Shown: positions 33,913-43,742, counted from the first letter of the stretch. The stretch: DNA of 64,000 bases from Spirosoma rigui (GCF_002067135.1 NZ_CP020105.1:3968001-4032000); one strand, 5' to 3'. A program made the numbers and translations. Notes: generated by a model from the sequence alone, not told the origin.

Positions 33913-35844
33913 TTATTTCACTTCCTCGTACGGAACGTCCGATACGTTACCGTCCGTCGGCTGCCCCTGGCCTGCGCCGGGGTTCGCGTTACCACCGTCG
34001 AAACCGGCCCCATCCATAGGATTGGCACCTGCGCCGTTGGTCGCATTATACATTTCGGTCGACGCCGTAGCCCAGGCTGCGTTCAGCGCTTCCAGGGCCG
34101 TATCGATACCGGCGGCATCGCGGGAACTGTGCGCCGTCCGCAGGGTAGCAAGTGCGTCTTCGATGCCCGTTTTATTGGCTGGGCTCAGTTTATCACCGTA
34201 CTCTTTCAGCTGTTTCTCCGTCTGGAAAATCATCGAGTCGGCCGCGTTGACTTTCTCAACGGTTTCGCGCTCGGCTTTATCGGCGGCTTCGTTGGCTTTC
34301 GCTTCTTCACGCATCCGGTTGATCTCCGCATCGGTCAAACCGCTCGATGCTTCGATTCGGATCTTCTGCTCTTTTCCGGTGCCTTTGTCCTTCGCGGTTA
34401 CGTTCAGGATACCATTGGCATCCACATCGAAGGTTACTTCGATCTGCGGAACGCCCCGCGGAGCAGGCGGAATGTCAGACAGAATGAACCGGCCTAGCTG
34501 ACGGTTCTGCTGGGCCATCGGGCGCTCACCCTGCAGGATGTTAATCTCAACGCTGGGCTGGTTGTCCGAAGCCGTCGAATACACCTCTACTTTCTTGCTC
34601 GGAATCGTAGTATTAGCTTCGACCATCTTGGTGAATACGCCACCCATGGTTTCAATACCCAGCGACAGCGGGATAACGTCCAGCAGAAGTACGTCTTTCA
34701 CTTCACCCGTTAATACACCACCCTGCACGGCTGCGCCAATGGCAACGGCCTCATCGGGGTTAACGGCTTTCGATGGCTTACGGCCAAAGAGTTTTTCTAC
34801 CTCGTCCTGTACTTTAGGAATCCGGGTCGAGCCACCCACCAGAATCACCTCGTCGATCTGGCTGGCCGACAAACCGGCGTTTTTCAGCGCTTTGCGGCAA
34901 GGCTCCAGGCTCCGCTGGATCAGCGAATCGGCCAGTTGCTCAAACTTCGAACGGCTCAACGTGCGCACCAGGTGTTTGGGGATACCATTCACCGGCATGA
35001 TGTACGGCAGGTTGATCTCGGTCGATGTCGAACTCGATAATTCAACTTTGGCTTTTTCAGCCGCTTCTTTCAGGCGTTGCAGGGCCATGGGGTCCTGGCG
35101 CAGATCGATTGCTTCGTCTTTCTTGAATTCGTCGGCCAGCCAATCGATGATGACCTGGTCAAAGTCGTCACCACCCAAGTGCGTATCGCCGTCGGTAGCT
35201 TTTACTTCGAATACCCCGTCACCAAGTTCCAGGATCGAAATATCGAACGTACCACCACCCAGGTCAAAGACTGCAATCTTCTGGTCTTTGTCGGTTTTGT
35301 CCAGACCGTAGGCCAGAGCCGCTGCGGTGGGCTCGTTAATGATCCGCTTCACGTCGAGACCGGCAATGGCACCCGCTTCTTTGGTTGCCTGACGTTCGGC
35401 ATCGTTAAAGTAAGCCGGTACCGTGATAACGGCCTCGGTTACGGTCTGGCCCAGGTAATCCTCGGCTGTCTGCTTCATCTTCTGCAGAATCAGGGCCGAA
35501 AGCTCCTGGGGTGTATATTGGCGATCACCGATCCGGACGCGGGGCGTCGAGTTGGGACCGTTCTCAACGTCATAGGCGACGTTTTTAATTTCGTTGGTGA
35601 CTTCGCTGTAGCGTTTACCCATGAAACGCTTGATCGACGAAATTGTATTTTTAGGGTTGGTGATGGCCTGGCGTTTGGCGGGAGCCCCGACTTTACGCTC
35701 GCCGTTGCCGTTGTCCATAAACGCGACGACCGATGGAGTCGTGCGTGCGCCCTCCGAATTGGGGATCACGACCGGCTCGTTGCCTTCCATCACGGCTACG
35801 CACGAGTTCGTGGTGCCTAAGTCAATACCAATTATTTTTCCCAT
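33913..35844 (-). CDS. dnaK: Chaperone protein DnaK (Hsp70)
   Basis: 643-residue ATP-dependent chaperone. The start [20 protein letters not shown], the phosphate-2 motif [19 protein letters not shown] and the [15 protein letters not shown] signature define the ATPase domain. [18 protein letters not shown] marks the linker and substrate-binding domain, and the C-terminus ends EEVK as expected for Bacteroidota DnaK. Length is normal. dnaJ and grpE are not adjacent. The 5' region shows no clear -7 box, so it may use heat-shock control that I cannot identify. Confidence 0.97.
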   Translation of the reverse strand: MGKIIGIDLGTTNSCVAVMEGNEPVVIPNSEGARTTPSVVAFMDNGNGERKVGAPAKRQAITNPKNTISSIKRFMGKRYSEVTNEIKNVAYDVENGPNSTPRVRIGDRQYTPQELSALILQKMKQTAEDYLGQTVTEAVITVPAYFNDAERQATKEAGAIAGLDVKRIINEPTAAALAYGLDKTDKDQKIAVFDLGGGTFDISILELGDGVFEVKATDGDTHLGGDDFDQVIIDWLADEFKKDEAIDLRQDPMALQRLKEAAEKAKVELSSSTSTEINLPYIMPVNGIPKHLVRTLSRSKFEQLADSLIQRSLEPCRKALKNAGLSASQIDEVILVGGSTRIPKVQDEVEKLFGRKPSKAVNPDEAVAIGAAVQGGVLTGEVKDVLLLDVIPLSLGIETMGGVFTKMVEANTTIPSKKVEVYSTASDNQPSVEINILQGERPMAQQNRQLGRFILSDIPPAPRGVPQIEVTFDVDANGILNVTAKDKGTGKEQKIRIEASSGLTDAEINRMREEAKANEAADKAERETVEKVNAADSMIFQTEKQLKEYGDKLSPANKTGIEDALATLRTAHSSRDAAGIDTALEALNAAWATASTEMYNATNGAGANPMDGAGFDGGNANPGAGQGQPTDGNVSDVPYEEVK

Positions 35845-36082
35845 GATTACTCTCTTGAATTATGGTTTAGTTTCTTTGCTTGCTGCGGTTGTACACTGAC
35901 AGACATACTCCCTCTATCAATCTAAATGCCAGCCGGGCCTAATGATTCGTTTGCTGTCAGATTGGCAGTAGAATCCACTTAACTGGGCCACTTTGGCGCT
36001 TCTGGTAACCATTGATCAAACGGTCTGTCAGCTTTTCTCAACCCCAGCCGATGATAAGAACCCGGAGAACTAAAATCGGTTC
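35845..36082. other. dnaK 5' region
   Basis: The gap from the dnaK start to the next gene end (36150) is 305 bases. It should hold the dnaK promoter. A pair of ctgacag/ctgtcag words (near 35896 and 35955) could form a long-range stem, but I see no gene or consensus -7 box. Confidence 0.4.
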
Positions 36083-36110
36083 AAAAAAAAGGCAGACCTT
36101 CCGGCCTGCC
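36083..36110 (-). terminator. Rho-independent terminator of the DUF937-like gene
   Basis: Stem ggcagacc / ggcctgcc (one mismatch) with eight A residues on its left (36083-36090), a classical U-tract in minus-strand RNA, 40 bases beyond the stop codon. Confidence 0.75.
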
Positions 36111-36149
36111 ACTGGTCCTAATCACTACGTTCAGGCACTGGTACCGGAT

Positions 36150-36704
36150 CTACCGGCCAAACAAACCGCCCAGCATGCCACCCAGACCGCCACCGGACTG
36201 CTGGCCGCCCCCCTGCTGCCCGCTCACAACGCGCATCAGGTCATTCATATCCAGTTTCCCGTCGGCCATGGCCGATGATGCCATACCCATCCAGTCGGTA
36301 CCCTGCTGGCCGGTTGCCGCACCTAATATGGTGTTGCCATCCACGCTGGCATCGTTCGGATCGGACGCTTTGTGCATCAGTTTGCTCAGGACCATAGGGA
36401 CCACAGCACTGGCAACGGACATGGCCACCTGGGGCGATATCCCCAGTTTTTCCATCAGGTTTTGCTCCACGTGCTGCTGAACACCCGCCGTAACGGGGCT
36501 TTGCGCTACGTTACCGCCCCCATTGACGACCATACCCAGCAGGTTACCCAATCCACCCCCCTGCGCCTGCTGGCCCAGGCCACCCAGGATGCTGCTGGCC
36601 ACGGTTTGCATCACGTTGTCATTCTGATCGTTGGGGATAGCCGGGTTGTTGATGACAGCCTGACCCGATTGCTGCTGTACGAGGTTCATTAAGGTTTCAA
36701 ACAT
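36150..36704 (-). CDS. DUF937/YidB-like Gly-rich protein
   Basis: 184 residues, no signal peptide. It begins MFETLMNLVQQQSGQAVINN and consists of amphipathic helices (ASSILGGLGQQAQGGGLGNL, VEQNLMEKLGISPQVAMSVA, SAVVPMVLSKLMHK) with Gly-rich turns. A calcium-loop-like acidic segment (ADGKLDMNDLMRVV) and a Gly/Gln-rich tail ending GGMLGGLFGR follow. This resembles the DUF937/YidB family, whose function is unknown. It has its own terminator and is not clearly part of the dnaK transcript. Confidence 0.72.
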   Translation of the reverse strand: MFETLMNLVQQQSGQAVINNPAIPNDQNDNVMQTVASSILGGLGQQAQGGGLGNLLGMVVNGGGNVAQSPVTAGVQQHVEQNLMEKLGISPQVAMSVASAVVPMVLSKLMHKASDPNDASVDGNTILGAATGQQGTDWMGMASSAMADGKLDMNDLMRVVSGQQGGGQQSGGGLGGMLGGLFGR

Positions 36705-36824
36705 GATCGAATTGAATTTAAACGGTTAACGGGAATGGAACGGAGTTCCTTACTAAAATAAGCCGGCACACCACACCTTCTTTAGCGTGAATCCGTTATT
36801 TTGTCGCGAATCCATTCTATACGT

Positions 36825-37268
36825 ATGACGAACGAAGAGCCTAAAAGTACCGAATTGGTACCCGAAAATAAACCAGCTTTCCCCGAACAGCTTAACCCGA
36901 TCCTAACGGGTTTGTTTTACCCCAGTGAATCCGATGAGCCAATTGAGCCGGTTAGCTGCTACCTCGACCAGGCCGGGCCCCTTACCGTGAGTCAGATCAA
37001 GGACTGGCAGATGCTACCGCCCGCCATCTACGTCGACGAAATTCCCGAAGCGCAGTTCTGGGAGCCCGTTATCACGGAGGAGGACTGGTATGGCGACGAT
37101 GAGAAAAAACGTACGAGTCAGTTTCAGCAACTCAAAGCCCTGCTCGAAGCCGAGTTGACCGTTCGTCAGGTCTTCCGCGTGGGCGACACCGAGCGGGATG
37201 TGTACCTGCTGGGGCGGCAGGCCGACGGCGAGCGGGCGGGCATTAAGACTAAAATTGTTCAGACGTAA
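36825..37268 (+). CDS. NuiA-like nuclease inhibitor family protein
   Basis: 147 residues, acidic, no signal peptide. After about 20 disordered residues, the segment LNPILTGLFYPSESDEPIEP matches what I know of the nuclease-A-inhibitor (NuiA) fold of cyanobacteria. The C-terminal half (TSQFQQLKALLEAELTVRQV, FRVGDTERDVYLLGRQADGE) would complete the alpha/beta sandwich. NuiA blocks a DNA/RNA non-specific nuclease; no such nuclease gene lies nearby, so the target is unknown. The ATG at 36825 is preferred over an upstream in-frame GTG-type start because the promoter-like AT-rich sequence lies between. Confidence 0.72.
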   Translation: MTNEEPKSTELVPENKPAFPEQLNPILTGLFYPSESDEPIEPVSCYLDQAGPLTVSQIKDWQMLPPAIYVDEIPEAQFWEPVITEEDWYGDDEKKRTSQFQQLKALLEAELTVRQVFRVGDTERDVYLLGRQADGERAGIKTKIVQT

Positions 37269-37331
37269 CGCTCCGGATCAGTAGCGTTCGTTTTCGGTAT
37301 CCGGCCAGAACCTTTCAGCAACGGACAACAA

Positions 37332-37360
37332 AAAAGCCCCGGTTCATCACCGGGGCTTTT
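37332..37360. terminator. Terminator between NuiA-like gene and rplT
   Basis: Perfect 12-bp stem aaaagccccggt / accggggctttt with a 5-nt loop, flanked by A- and T-runs. It suits both convergent transcripts. Confidence 0.82.
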
Positions 37361-37376
37361 GCTTAATCAGGTCTGT

Positions 37377-37721
37377 TTACTTTACTTGGTCCACAACGGC
37401 TTTGAACGCTTCCGGGTGGTTCATGGCCAGATCGGCCAGTACTTTGCGGTTGAGCTGAATGTCGGATTTGTTCAGCGCGCCCATTAATGCCGAATAGGAC
37501 AGGCCATGAATCCGGGCACCAGCGTTGATACGCTGAATCCAGAGGGAGCGGAAATCGCGCTTCTTGGCGCGACGGTCGCGGTAGGCATAGCCTAAACCTT
37601 TCTCAACGGCATTTTTGGCAACCGTCCAGACATTCTTACGCCGACCAAAATAGCCTTTGGCCAGCTTCATTACTTTTTTCCGGCGCGCCCGTGAGGCAAC
37701 GTGATTGACGGAACGTGGCAT
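37377..37721 (-). CDS. rplT: 50S ribosomal protein L20
   Basis: 114-residue, strongly basic protein that binds 23S rRNA early in 50S assembly. The start [20 protein letters not shown] and the motif [20 protein letters not shown] are typical, with [16 protein letters not shown] and [20 protein letters not shown] following. In many bacteria L20 also represses its own operon by binding an mRNA structure upstream. Candidate hairpins lie in the 159 bases between rpmI and this gene (e.g. agacgca/tgcgtct at 37849-37864). Last gene of the thrS-infC-rpmI-rplT cluster. Confidence 0.97.
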   Translation of the reverse strand: MPRSVNHVASRARRKKVMKLAKGYFGRRKNVWTVAKNAVEKGLGYAYRDRRAKKRDFRSLWIQRINAGARIHGLSYSALMGALNKSDIQLNRKVLADLAMNHPEAFKAVVDQVK

Positions 37722-37880
37722 AGTGTTTTTGTTTTTTGACGATCGGCGACAAGTCAGGTCTCAGGGACCAGCTAATCGGATGACAACTGCTGATCACTGC
37801 GTACTGATCACTGTGCTTAAGGCCGGGCATCGGGTGAAACGTGAAACCAGACGCAACTGCGTCTTTCTTTACTCCTTCCC

Positions 37881-38075
37881 TTAGATGTTCAGCAACGCTT
37901 TGATGCGGGGCTGATCAGGGCCAACGACCAGGGCGTCATGCACGAGGTTGCGCTTCTGCTTGGTCGTTTTCTTGGTCAGGATGTGACTGTGGAAGGCATG
38001 CTTCCGCTTGATTTTTCCGGTGCCGGTCAGCTTGAAACGCTTTTTGGCCGCCGAATTGGTTTTTACTTTTGGCAT
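37881..38075 (-). CDS. rpmI: 50S ribosomal protein L35
   Basis: 64-residue basic protein: [40 protein letters not shown], then QKRNLVH. Length and sequence are typical for L35. It lies between infC and rplT in the canonical order, but is separated from infC by 148 bases filled by a very long hairpin. Confidence 0.97.
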   Translation of the reverse strand: MPKVKTNSAAKKRFKLTGTGKIKRKHAFHSHILTKKTTKQKRNLVHDALVVGPDQPRIKALLNI

Positions 38076-38141
38076 TATAGTAAACCGCTAACTGTGGAGA
38101 AAATAGTAAACAGGCCGCAAAGATACGAAAAAAAGTCAAGC

Positions 38142-38213
38142 AAACGGGAGAAGGGTCAACCAGCGAATGGAAATCGAACGAAATCCATTCGCTGGTCGAC
38201 CCTTCTCCCGTTT
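38142..38213 (-). promoter_or_regulatory. 30-bp-stem hairpin between infC and rpmI
   Basis: Left arm 38142-38171 and right arm 38184-38213 are reverse complements at 29 of 30 positions (for example cgggagaagggtc / gacccttctcccg), with a 12-nt loop. On the minus strand it follows the infC stop by 10 bases. In the middle of a translation operon it could be an attenuator, a processing site, or a true terminator with rpmI-rplT having their own promoter. Confidence 0.7.
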
Positions 38214-38223
38214 AGTGCACCGT

Positions 38224-38781
38224 TTATTTTTTGGGCGTAACCACTTTAGGGGCCAGGAACATGCTCATGCGCTTGCCCTCCAGCTTGGGTTCGGCCTCGA
38301 TTTTACCGTATTCTTCCAGACCTTTCGAAAACCGGTCGAGTAATTGAAAACCCCGGTCTTTAAAGACAATAGCCCGGCCAACGAACTGAACGTAGGCCTT
38401 TACCTTGGCGCCTTCTTTCAGAAAGTTAATGGCGTGCTTGAGCTTGAACTCAAAGTCGTGATCGTCGGTGTTGGGACCGAACCGGATCTCCTTAATGACA
38501 ACTTTCGTTGCATTGGCCTTGATTTCTTTCTGCTTTTTCTTCTGCTCGTATTTGAACTTGGAGTAGTCCACGATCCGGCAAACGGGCGGAACAGCATTGG
38601 GCGACACCTCAACCAGGTCAAGGTTCTGGGCCTTCGCCATGGCCTGCGCCTGGTTTGTCTCGTAAATTCCCTGCTCTACATTTTCACCAACGACCCGCAC
38701 TTCGCGGGCCAAAATGCGCTCATTGACTTTGTAGGGTTCTTCAACCACGCGACGGGGTGGTCTGCGCTGGGGTAATGCCAT
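38224..38781 (-). CDS. infC: Translation initiation factor IF-3
   Basis: 185 residues. Binds the 30S subunit and checks start-codon pairing. The N-domain (YKVNERILAREVRVVGENVE, AQNLDLVEVSPNAVPPVCRI, VDYSKFKYEQKKKQKE) and the C-domain (IKEIRFGPNTDDHDFEFKLK, AINFLKEGAKVKAYVQFVGR) are intact. A Pro/Arg-rich 12-residue start precedes the fold. In other phyla infC uses AUU for autoregulation; here an ATG is present, so that mechanism is not evident. Confidence 0.97.
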   Translation of the reverse strand: MALPQRRPPRRVVEEPYKVNERILAREVRVVGENVEQGIYETNQAQAMAKAQNLDLVEVSPNAVPPVCRIVDYSKFKYEQKKKQKEIKANATKVVIKEIRFGPNTDDHDFEFKLKHAINFLKEGAKVKAYVQFVGRAIVFKDRGFQLLDRFSKGLEEYGKIEAEPKLEGKRMSMFLAPKVVTPKK

Positions 38782-38918
38782 ATAGTGTGTTTAGGGTAAC
38801 GGAGTTGGTAAGCGACTGTAAGAAGTCGGTTGGATAACGTACCGGGTAGTAAAAAGTTCGGGAAACTATTGAAAATACCGATGCCAAGCAAGTTTATCAG
38901 TCGGAGAATTGATCAGCG

Positions 38919-38969
38919 GGGGAGTCTGTCAGCGAGCGTATGCGTTGTTTTTTTGCTGACTGACTCCCC
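38919..38969 (-). terminator. Hairpin between thrS and infC
   Basis: ggggagtctgtcagc (38919-38933) and gctgactgactcccc (38955-38969), one mismatch, 21-nt loop, 25 bases beyond the thrS stop. The loop holds a T7 run on the plus strand, so in minus-strand RNA it is A-rich. Terminator or attenuator within the thrS-infC region. Confidence 0.5.
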
Positions 38970-38994
38970 GACTGACCCACTATCCGACTAACGA

Positions 38995-40938
38995 TCACAG
39001 CTTCACCTCCGCCTGGAAGGAGCGCACAAAATCGTCGACTGTCATCATACCCAGGTCACCCTGGCCCTTCCGCCGGACGGAGAGCTTGCCTTCGGCCGAC
39101 TCTTTCTCGCCGACGATGAGCATATACGGTACTTTGTTGACTTCCGCATCGCGGATCTTCCGGCCGATCTTCTCATCGCGCAGATCGACAAACCCGCGGA
39201 TATCATGCTCCTGCAGGGTGAAGAACAGGTCATTGGCGTATTCTTCGTACTTCTCCGAGATGGGCAGGATCGCGATCTGGTCGGGCGAGAGCCAGAGCGG
39301 GAAGTTACCCGCCGTCTGCTCGATCAGGATAGCAATAAACCGCTCCATCGATCCGAACGGTGCCCGGTGGATCATCACCGGCCGGTGCTTCTGGTTATCA
39401 GCGCCGATGTACTCTAGCTCAAAGCGGTTAGGCAAATTGTAATCCACCTGGATGGTACCCAGTTGCCATTTGCGGCCGAGCGCATCCCGCACCATGAAAT
39501 CCAGCTTGGGTCCGTAAAAAGCGGCTTCGCCCAGCTCCGTTACCGTCGGCAACCCTTTCTCAGCGGCTGCTTCGATAATGGCCGACTCTGCCTTCTCCCA
39601 CAGCTCGTCCGACCCGATGTATTTGCCTTCCTTCTCGGGGTCCCGCAGCGAAATCTGGGCGCTGTAGTCAGAAAACCCGAGGGATTTGAACACATACAGG
39701 ACCAGATCGATGACTTTCATAAACTCGTCTTTCACCTGGTCGGGCCGGCAGAAAATGTGAGCATCATCCTGAGTGAAGCCCCGCACCCGCGTCAGGCCGT
39801 GCAACTCGCCCGACTGCTCATAGCGGTACACCGTGCCGAACTCGGCCAGCCGCAGGGGCAGGTCGCGGTACGAGCGGGGTTTGGTTTTGTAGATCTCGCA
39901 GTGGTGCGGGCAGTTCATGGGTTTGAGCAGGAACTCCTCGTTCGGATCAGGCGTCTTGATGGGCTGGAACGAGTCCTCGCCGTACTTATCCCAGTGGCCC
40001 GACGTGACGTAGAGCTGCTTGCTGCCAATGTGGGGCGTTACCACCTGCTGGTAGCCCGCCCGGATCTGGGCACGACGCAGGAAATTCTCCAGCCGTTCGC
40101 GCAGCATGGTCCCTTTGGGCAGCCACAGGGGCAGTCCCGCCCCTACTTTCTCCGAGAAAGCAAACAGTTCCAGCTCCTTGCCCAGCTTGCGGTGGTCGCG
40201 CTTTTTTGCTTCCTCCAGCAGGAACAGGTAATCGTCGAGTTCCTTCTGTTTGGGATAGGTAACGGCGTAAATCCGGGTCAGCTGCTTATTCTTCTCGTTA
40301 CCGCGCCAGTAGGCACCCGCTACGTTCATCAGCTTCACGGCTTTGATAAAGCTGGTATTGGGAATGTGGGGGCCCCGGCAGAGATCCGTAAAGTTACCCT
40401 GGGTATAAAACGTAATAGTCCCGTCGGCCAGACCCTCAAGGAGGTCAAGCTTGTAGGGGTCTCCTTTCTCGGTAAAATAAGCAACAGCATCGGCTTTGCT
40501 CATGGGCTTGCGTACGTATGACTCTTTCCGGCGGGCCAGTTCGATCATCTTGTCTTCTACTTTCTTGAAGTCTTCCTGCGAAAACGGCTGCCCGTTCAGG
40601 TCGACATCGTAGTAAAATCCGGTTTCTACCGCCGGACCGATACCAAACTGCACACCCGGGTAGAGACTCTCGAGAGCCTCGGCCAGCAGGTGAGCGGAGG
40701 AGTGCCAGAACGTAGCTTTCCCCTCAGCGTCGTTCCAGGTCAGGAGCTGAACGTTGGCGTCGGTATCAATGGGGCGGGTCGCGTCCTGAATGACGCCGTT
40801 CACCTTGGCGGCCAGCACGTTGCGGGCCAGGCCTTCACTAATTTGGGTGGCGATATCCAGCCCGGTGCTTCCTTTGGGATAAGGCCGAACGCTGCCGTCG
40901 GGCAGCGTCACGCGGATTTGTTCGTCCTGCGCAATCAT
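38995..40938 (-). CDS. thrS: Threonine--tRNA ligase
   Basis: 647-residue class II synthetase with editing. TGS domain at 1-65 ([20 protein letters not shown]), editing domain with [11 protein letters not shown] and CRGPHIPNT (zinc-type His/Cys residues), catalytic core with the Zn-binding Cys in [15 protein letters not shown], motif 2 [20 protein letters not shown] and motif 3 [19 protein letters not shown], then the anticodon domain ([20 protein letters not shown]). Full length. Its position upstream of infC is the classic arrangement known from Gram-negative bacteria. Confidence 0.97.
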   Translation of the reverse strand: MIAQDEQIRVTLPDGSVRPYPKGSTGLDIATQISEGLARNVLAAKVNGVIQDATRPIDTDANVQLLTWNDAEGKATFWHSSAHLLAEALESLYPGVQFGIGPAVETGFYYDVDLNGQPFSQEDFKKVEDKMIELARRKESYVRKPMSKADAVAYFTEKGDPYKLDLLEGLADGTITFYTQGNFTDLCRGPHIPNTSFIKAVKLMNVAGAYWRGNEKNKQLTRIYAVTYPKQKELDDYLFLLEEAKKRDHRKLGKELELFAFSEKVGAGLPLWLPKGTMLRERLENFLRRAQIRAGYQQVVTPHIGSKQLYVTSGHWDKYGEDSFQPIKTPDPNEEFLLKPMNCPHHCEIYKTKPRSYRDLPLRLAEFGTVYRYEQSGELHGLTRVRGFTQDDAHIFCRPDQVKDEFMKVIDLVLYVFKSLGFSDYSAQISLRDPEKEGKYIGSDELWEKAESAIIEAAAEKGLPTVTELGEAAFYGPKLDFMVRDALGRKWQLGTIQVDYNLPNRFELEYIGADNQKHRPVMIHRAPFGSMERFIAILIEQTAGNFPLWLSPDQIAILPISEKYEEYANDLFFTLQEHDIRGFVDLRDEKIGRKIRDAEVNKVPYMLIVGEKESAEGKLSVRRKGQGDLGMMTVDDFVRSFQAEVKL

Positions 40939-40963
40939 TGGGTGTACTTGGTTAAACTATGGG

Positions 40964-41003
40964 CATCCGCAGCCTACCTACAACTGTAGGCTACGTTCGG
41001 ATG
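40964..41003 (-). terminator. Hairpin after the TPR lipoprotein gene
   Basis: Two-part stem: catccg / cggatg outside and agcctac / gtaggct inside with an 8-nt loop, 36 bases beyond the stop of the minus-strand TPR gene and just upstream of thrS. Confidence 0.45.
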
Positions 41004-41038
41004 GACGCGGTTTTACGGGCCCATCCATTCTCACTACA

Positions 41039-42244
41039 TCAATTCTGTCCAATTGGTTTGACGGCCCGCCGGAGGGAATCTCCGTCTCCGCTAACCACCC
41101 TGGCTTTCGGCTGTATCGTTGAAATACGAACGCGGGTGGTGTCGAGCACGGCCCGGCCCGGTGTCGATGCCTCCGTGGTGGCGTCGGGCAAAAATAAGGA
41201 GTTATATGGGTTTTTCGCGTACCGGCGCCGATCGGAGCGCCACAGACCGGCCGCTGCCTGCCGATCGGCGGGGTTAAGTTTGGTAGCTTTGGTATAAGCC
41301 TCGATGGCCAGGTCATACTGCCCCATCTGCTCGTGGCAATAGCCCAGGTACGTATCGATGCGGGGAAACTGGGGGCGCAGCTGCTGCACCCGCTGGTAAT
41401 TAGCCAACGCATTGTAATAATTACGGTACTTCTGGTTGATGAGTCCCATCTGGAAATAAGCCTGGTAATAGCCGGGCTGCACCTGAACCGTTCGCTGGTA
41501 ATAGGTCATGGCGCTGTCTATTTTTCCGGTCGTGTGGTAGATCAGGCCCCGTCCGTAACTAAGCCGGGCGTTGGTGGGAAAATACCGGAGTGCCTGCCCG
41601 TTGTAGGCCAGCGCAGAGGGAGCATCGCCCAGCGTCCGGTAAATAGCCGCCAGCTGATTGTAGGTCTCCAGGTAGCGCGGTTTCAGCCGCAGTGACTGCT
41701 GATAGAGGGCCAGCGCCTGGACCGTATCACCCTGTTTAGCGGCCATCAGCCCGTTGAAAAAATAAGCTTCCCCGTCGTAGGGGGCCATTTGCAGCGCGCG
41801 GGCTACGTAGAGACGGGCTTTCCCGAACTCGTTCTGCTGCTGGTACAGATCGCCCTGTAGGGTATATAATTCGGGGGTATCTATGCCCAGAATTTCAGCC
41901 CGCTGGGCGTTGACCAGTGCCTTGTCCGGCTGCTGCAATGCCCGCAGTATCTGGGCGCGGGTGAGGTAGTACGATCCCGTATTATCGTTCCGGCTGATTG
42001 CTTCGTCGATGTCGGCCAGCGCATCGCTCACCCGGCCCATCGCCAGCAGCAGCACGGCGCGCTTGGCGTAGGCCGACGCAGGACCGGACTGATTGATGGC
42101 CCGGGTCAGCGCGCGCAGGGCACCGGCCGTCCGGCTACTGTCGCCCGGTTTCGGAAAATCCGGGATACCCGCGGTCTGCCGGTTATCGCTGCCACAGGCC
42201 GTCAGCAGGGCGGCCAGGCCGAAAATAAACAGGAATTTTATCAT
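41039..42244 (-). CDS. TPR-repeat lipoprotein
   Basis: 401 residues. The start MIKFLFIFGLAALLTACGSD is a clear lipoprotein signal with lipobox LTAC, so I place the start at 42244. About eight or nine tetratricopeptide repeats follow (ALADIDEAISRNDNTGSYYL, ARLYVARALQMAPYDGEAYF, ALALYQQSLRLKPRYLETYN, AMTYYQRTVQVQPGYYQAYF, AIEAYTKATKLNPADRQAAA). A C-terminal tail of about 60 residues lacks repeats. Probably an outer-membrane or periplasmic scaffold; resembles the TPR lipoprotein at 13.4 kb in layout, though it is a distinct protein. Confidence 0.85.
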   Translation of the reverse strand: MIKFLFIFGLAALLTACGSDNRQTAGIPDFPKPGDSSRTAGALRALTRAINQSGPASAYAKRAVLLLAMGRVSDALADIDEAISRNDNTGSYYLTRAQILRALQQPDKALVNAQRAEILGIDTPELYTLQGDLYQQQNEFGKARLYVARALQMAPYDGEAYFFNGLMAAKQGDTVQALALYQQSLRLKPRYLETYNQLAAIYRTLGDAPSALAYNGQALRYFPTNARLSYGRGLIYHTTGKIDSAMTYYQRTVQVQPGYYQAYFQMGLINQKYRNYYNALANYQRVQQLRPQFPRIDTYLGYCHEQMGQYDLAIEAYTKATKLNPADRQAAAGLWRSDRRRYAKNPYNSLFLPDATTEASTPGRAVLDTTRVRISTIQPKARVVSGDGDSLRRAVKPIGQN

Positions 42245-42310
42245 GGATGACCCCATTCGCTGGCCCGGTGCGTAGCGGCTGGTCGTGCCGCTCACTCGGT
42301 AGCTTCTCCG

Positions 42311-42318
42311 CAAATATA
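42311..42318 (-). promoter_or_regulatory. -7 promoter box of the TPR lipoprotein gene
   Basis: TATATTTG on the minus strand, a perfect TAnnTTTG match, 66 bases upstream of the ATG and just past the stop of the preceding methyltransferase gene. Confidence 0.5.
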
Positions 42319-42324
42319 CGCGTT

Positions 42325-43221
42325 TCAAAGCGACGCAAAGCGGTAAAACACCCCCAACGGCAACCGTTTGTGAACGCTGTCGGTCATGAACAGCTCCCCC
42401 CATTCAGCGTTGGGTACCTCCCCAAAGGTCTGCCCCATCAGGTTATCGAGGATCAGCGACGAGAAACCCAGCGAGTATAAGTTGATGATGAAAAAGAAAT
42501 TGTCCCGGTCAAGCAGGTCGGCGCAGGACTGGAGCAGGTCGTTTAGGTGTTCTTCGAGGACCCATTTCTCCCCGTCGGGTCCACGACCGTAGGCGGGTGG
42601 GTCGAGGATGATACCATTGTAGAGGTTTCCCCGGCGCACCTCCCGCCGAACAAATTTGGTGGCATCCTCAACGATCCAGCGAATGTTATCCAGTTCACTA
42701 TGGTCCATATTCTCCCGCGCCCAGCTGATTACGGGCTTCACGGCATCCACGTGGGTTACGTCGGCACCCGCCTGCCGGGCCGCGAGCGAAGCCCCCCCGG
42801 TATAGGCGAAGAGATTCAGCACCCTGGGCCGTCCTACGCCCTGCCCGGTATCGATCATGGCCTTCACCTTATCGTGGATATAGACCCAGTTGTCGGCCTG
42901 TTCGGGAAACAACCCCACGTGCTTAAACGAGGTCAGTGCCAGCTTAAAGGTTAGGTTCAGACCAGCCTGCTTGAAGGTAACGAACCAGGGATCGCGCATC
43001 GCAGGCGTCGTTTGCCAGTCCCCACGTTCGGGCGACTGGCGGTCACGCCGAAACAGGGCATGGGTACGCTCTTCCCATTCATCGTCGGTGAGGGATTTTG
43101 ACCAGATAGCCTGCGGCTCGGGACGGGCCAGCACAAAGTCACCGAAGCGTTCGAGTTTCTGAAAGTCGCCCGAGTCGATCAGTTCATAGTCGGACCAGGG
43201 GGCGGGGGTAATGAGTTGCAT
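42325..43221 (-). CDS. Class I SAM-dependent RNA methyltransferase (RlmI/COG1092-like)
   Basis: 298 residues from the ATG at 43221, chosen because MQLITPAPWSDYELIDSGDF opens the conserved part. SAM-binding motif VLNLFAYTGGASLAARQAGA, acidic motif HVDAVKPVISWAREN, and the catalytic-type motif IILDPPAYGRGPDGEKW characterise the rRNA-methyltransferase group related to RlmI/RlmK, which methylates 23S rRNA bases. No PUA domain is attached. The exact target base is not deducible. It follows the EVE-domain gene with about 60 bases between them and may be co-transcribed. Confidence 0.85.
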   Translation of the reverse strand: MQLITPAPWSDYELIDSGDFQKLERFGDFVLARPEPQAIWSKSLTDDEWEERTHALFRRDRQSPERGDWQTTPAMRDPWFVTFKQAGLNLTFKLALTSFKHVGLFPEQADNWVYIHDKVKAMIDTGQGVGRPRVLNLFAYTGGASLAARQAGADVTHVDAVKPVISWARENMDHSELDNIRWIVEDATKFVRREVRRGNLYNGIILDPPAYGRGPDGEKWVLEEHLNDLLQSCADLLDRDNFFFIINLYSLGFSSLILDNLMGQTFGEVPNAEWGELFMTDSVHKRLPLGVFYRFASL

Positions 43222-43279
43222 AACTAAGCAGGTAAAGCAGACTGGCTGCATGAGGGTACTGAACGGGCGGCATCTTTCC

Positions 43280-43708
43280 TCATTCGGTTGCCGTTCCCAG
43301 TCGGAGAATCTGTTCAAATTCGTTGGGACGAATGGGCATCACCGACAGGCGTGACTGCTTGATCAGACCGATGTTGGCCAGCAGGGGCTCGGCTTTAATG
43401 GCCCGCAGCGAAACGGGTGTTTCCAGCTTCATAATGGGCGCCAGCTCTACCACGACCCAGGTTGCGCTCTTGCCGGGCTCGACAGTCACCGTTGGGTCCG
43501 GATAGGCTTCACGAACGACGCGCGCCAGCCCAACTACGGCGGGATTGGTGACGCTATGGTAAAACAGCACCTGGTCGCCGGTGCGCATGGCATTCAGGTT
43601 ATTGCGGGCCTGGTAATTGCGAACACCGTCCCAGACAGCGATGCCCTGTTGGGTGAAATGGTGCCACCCGTAGACATCGGGTTCGGATTTAACGAGCCAG
43701 TAATTCAA
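43280..43708 (-). CDS. EVE-domain protein
   Basis: 142 residues forming one EVE domain, a PUA-like fold thought to bind modified bases in RNA or DNA. MNYWLVKSEPDVYGWHHFTQ, AVWDGVRNYQARNNLNAMRT, GDQVLFYHSVTNPAVVGLAR and MPIRPNEFEQILRL are hallmark segments. Standalone EVE proteins of this length are common and cytoplasmic. Its position next to an RNA methyltransferase gene supports a link with RNA modification, which is inference. Confidence 0.9.
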   Translation of the reverse strand: MNYWLVKSEPDVYGWHHFTQQGIAVWDGVRNYQARNNLNAMRTGDQVLFYHSVTNPAVVGLARVVREAYPDPTVTVEPGKSATWVVVELAPIMKLETPVSLRAIKAEPLLANIGLIKQSRLSVMPIRPNEFEQILRLGTATE

Positions 43709-43742
43709 GGTAAGTCAGGTGAATAAGCGGGGCTGCAATAAA

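Noticed and set aside
39463-40521. 352-codon plus-strand frame opposite thrS
   Set aside because: Antisense shadow of thrS with no family features.
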